Positions 61,956-64,000 of a stretch of 64,000 bases of DNA are shown in pieces. The notes beneath the pieces were generated by a model. It saw only the letters and a program-made list of their open reading frames with translations. It ran no database searches and had not been told where the DNA came from. The position numbers were made by a program, and so were the translations under genes. This stretch comes from Glandiceps talaboti (lineage: Eukaryota > Hemichordata > Enteropneusta > Spengelidae), in the NCBI RefSeq assembly GCF_964340395.1, contig NC_135560.1, positions 16,326,098 through 16,390,097 of the forward strand, read 5' to 3'. Each line of letters starts with the position of its first letter. Positions within the stretch are counted from its first letter, which is position 1.

Positions 61956-62393
61956 CTAGAAATAACATTCACGCAGATATCTCGTTGGAAATATTTGAAC
62001 AGCCGTTAACATAACACCAATTATGACATAGTTGACCAGGTCACTTGTAATGTAGTTAGCTGACCTTTTTCTCCGACCAACATTTGACTGAAATGTCAAT
62101 GGGTGGCACTTCAAGCTGTGCAAAAACTCGCAGTGCGTCAACCAACGAATATAGGTACTATAAAAATGCACATTCAGCGCTCGTATACTATATACTACCC
62201 CTGAGCAAGATCTCCAAGGGCAGTGAATTACACTGTGTTTAGGAGTGAAGAGAAATTTACACATAAATTTATAGAGAGCAATAAAACCTTTAGTATGTTC
62301 TTTTGAAATATGAAATAGCCGTGTTGTTACTCTTGTGATTTCCGTTTTAATTGTGTACATTTCAGAGCCTTCCCGGCCAATGAAATCTACCAC
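61956..62393 (-). other. Unassigned open frame, 145 codons
   Basis: The longest non-repetitive frame in the window. It starts MVDFIGREGSEMYTIKTEI and ends LRECYF. Composition is mixed, with several Cys, His and Trp and no obvious low complexity. I recognise no domain, signal peptide or transposase motif. A hydrophobic stretch (LVNYVIIGVMLTAVQIF) near the C-terminus could be a membrane segment. Nothing shows that it is expressed, and a frame of this length is only mildly unexpected in 64 kb. Confidence 0.15.
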
Positions 62394-62399
62394 TTTTTC

Positions 62400-64000
62400 G
62401 CAACTAAAATGTTTTAAATGTAACTAAAGTAATATTTTGACCTGCAAACAGATTTTAATAGTGTTATTTCGTGATCAGATTGTATGATGTGGAAACCGAC
62501 TGAAGAAACGATGAAACGAACAACGGTGAAATATGAGTGATTTATAGCCCGAATGTGCCAAACGCCGACAAACATTCGTTGTGCAAAAAGGTTAACCTTT
62601 AAAAGGCATATACCTAAATGATGTACACATTCATCATGTTGTATAGAAACATTTCAAAACGCTAAAAATATCGGTTCACCTCAAAGCAAAGTGTGTTATG
62701 ATCTGTATGCGTGACTAAATTAGCAGTGTATAGATTCTTACCATGTGAATAATTTCAGTTAATAATACATTCCTTCTCCTTAACATTCCGTACAACATGT
62801 ACAATAACTGCCTCCAATTATGCGTATACCTGGCTGCCTGTTCACGTGGCTAATAGAAATATACTTGTAAAGGGTTTGATCGCCACAACATAAACTTCAT
62901 AGTATTTATCCTAGATTTGATATGTGATCTCGCAAGCAATCTACCATTGCCAAAATATGATTTGGTCTCCGTGTCTGTGCATAAACATTTCCTTAAAGAA
63001 AAGCATATGTATAAAATTTCTAGCTTCTTCAGACATTACTAATTTTACTTCTTATAAAGCGAGCAAGGAAAACAGAAGAATAGAAGGAATAGTCGACACA
63101 CACATGAACTATAAACATTTTTCATTTACTACATCAAAAAACTCAATTTACAATTTAAAACCCAGTATCAATTAGAGTACTTTGGACATAGTGTTTGAGA
63201 ATAAGAAAATTATTTGTTCCACTATCCAGCAGTGAACGAGGTGTTTATACTGACAATCAATCCCAGTGGTCGTAAAGTTGCATCTCTTGGTAAAATTGAT
63301 GGAAACTTAAAAAGGTTCAGTGATAACAAGTTTTTTTTCATAATAATTCAAAACAGACCAGTAGCGTCTGGAAACTAAATGTCACACATATGCAATATCA
63401 GGCTATTTTCATCATGCGAGTCCTTCAGTATACACATACTTATCATCAATCTTTCGTCTCCCTTGATATTTAATAGCTATAGCTTACATACAGAGGGCGG
63501 GTTTCGCGATGGGCTCGTTGATCTTCAGATTTTGTGTATGTTCATCGTGTATGTATGAATCTACGGTGATGGGAGATAGCCAATGGTGATTCCGTGTCAT
63601 GTAAATTCAAACTCGATATTGCTTGCTTACAGCAGTTTGCTCGAGGGCAATAACGCGGTAAGTCCTACTTACGGATGCGAGGGAGAAAACCGTAACGCTT
63701 TTCATGGTGTGAGCCCTCGCTGAGTAATGACAATCTACCGATTTCAGATGCTTATCGCACTCCAAACGTGTTATGTCGTCCGTACTGCTACGTTGTACAT
63801 TGTAAATAAAACACTACCATCACCAGTTTATCACACGTTGGATGGGGGTCCTCGAAGGACATGACACAAACACCATACACCGTCCACAAATTACTCCCAC
63901 AAACAAAACGTACAATTAAATTCGCATTTCTAAGCCAGTGTCACCGTCAATTCATGTGAATAGTTCCACTAAACTTTGGGTTCGTCAGCCTTATATACAA
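62400..64000. other. Non-coding stretch, nothing recognised
   Basis: An 83-codon frame at 62924-63175 (+) is motif-free. The last 500 bases contain more CpG than the window average. A phrase GATAGCCAATGGTGATTC (about 63571) resembles AATAGCCAATGGCGATGC at about 48613 but does not extend far. No gene or element is claimed. Confidence 0.35.

Noticed and set aside
63492-63540. Third hammerhead candidate on the minus strand (CTGAAGA ... GAAAC)
   Set aside because: The sequence between the two boxes cannot form stem II, so this is a chance co-occurrence.

Overview
This window is AT-rich, gene-poor eukaryotic DNA, most likely from an invertebrate animal and probably a marine one. Supporting signs are GT-AG introns, no bacterial operon structure, very many long microsatellites ((TA)n, (GTAT)n, (GTCT)n, (CT)n), short inverted-repeat transposons, and a SINE-like repeat ending in a (TTA)n tail. 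I cannot name the species. Nearly all open reading frames longer than 60 codons are either translations of microsatellites or chance frames in AT-rich DNA.

The only protein-coding gene I can support is at the left edge on the + strand. Four small exons (709-774, 1158-1233, 1501-1589, 2060-about 2120) have good splice sites and compatible phases. They encode the C-terminal MIT domain and tail of a ULK3-like serine/threonine kinase; the kinase domain and first MIT domain must lie upstream of the window. The end of the gene is uncertain. A strong acceptor at 41951-41952, followed by exon-like sequence and polyadenylation signals at 42529 and 43823, is a candidate terminal exon. If that is right, the last intron is about 40 kb and holds most of the window.

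Layout. 1-2120: ULK3-like 3' exons and introns. 2121-41952: possible giant intron with microsatellites (notably 7.95-8.57, 12.83-13.22, 14.93-15.30, 25.04 and 33.07 kb). It also carries a SINE-like element (4.04-4.30 kb), several non-autonomous DNA transposons (13.79, 23.47, 28.04, 32.55 kb), Penelope-like/hammerhead-like relics (13.0-13.6, 15.1, 35.2 kb), X-box/RFX-like palindromes (9.7-10.2, 16.6-17.1, 35.7-35.9 kb) and minisatellites (16.7, 27.1, 34.3, 36.8, 40.8 kb). 41953-43850: possible terminal exon/3' UTR with a tandem repeat and a long inverted repeat. 43.9-64 kb: no recognisable gene. This part holds a microsatellite cluster with a perfect 51-bp palindrome (47.2-48.5 kb), foldback elements sharing a GTACGTACAATAAC core (49.6, 56.4, 59.5 kb), further copies of repeat families seen on the left, and scattered CRE-like sites.

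No CRISPR array, complete tRNA, rRNA, snRNA or intact transposase/reverse transcriptase gene was seen. The items most worth a second look are the X-box array at 16.64-17.10 kb, the 3'-UTR inverted repeat at 43.4-43.8 kb, the hat-type miniature element at 23.47 kb, the hammerhead-like relics, and the question of where the ULK3-like gene ends.
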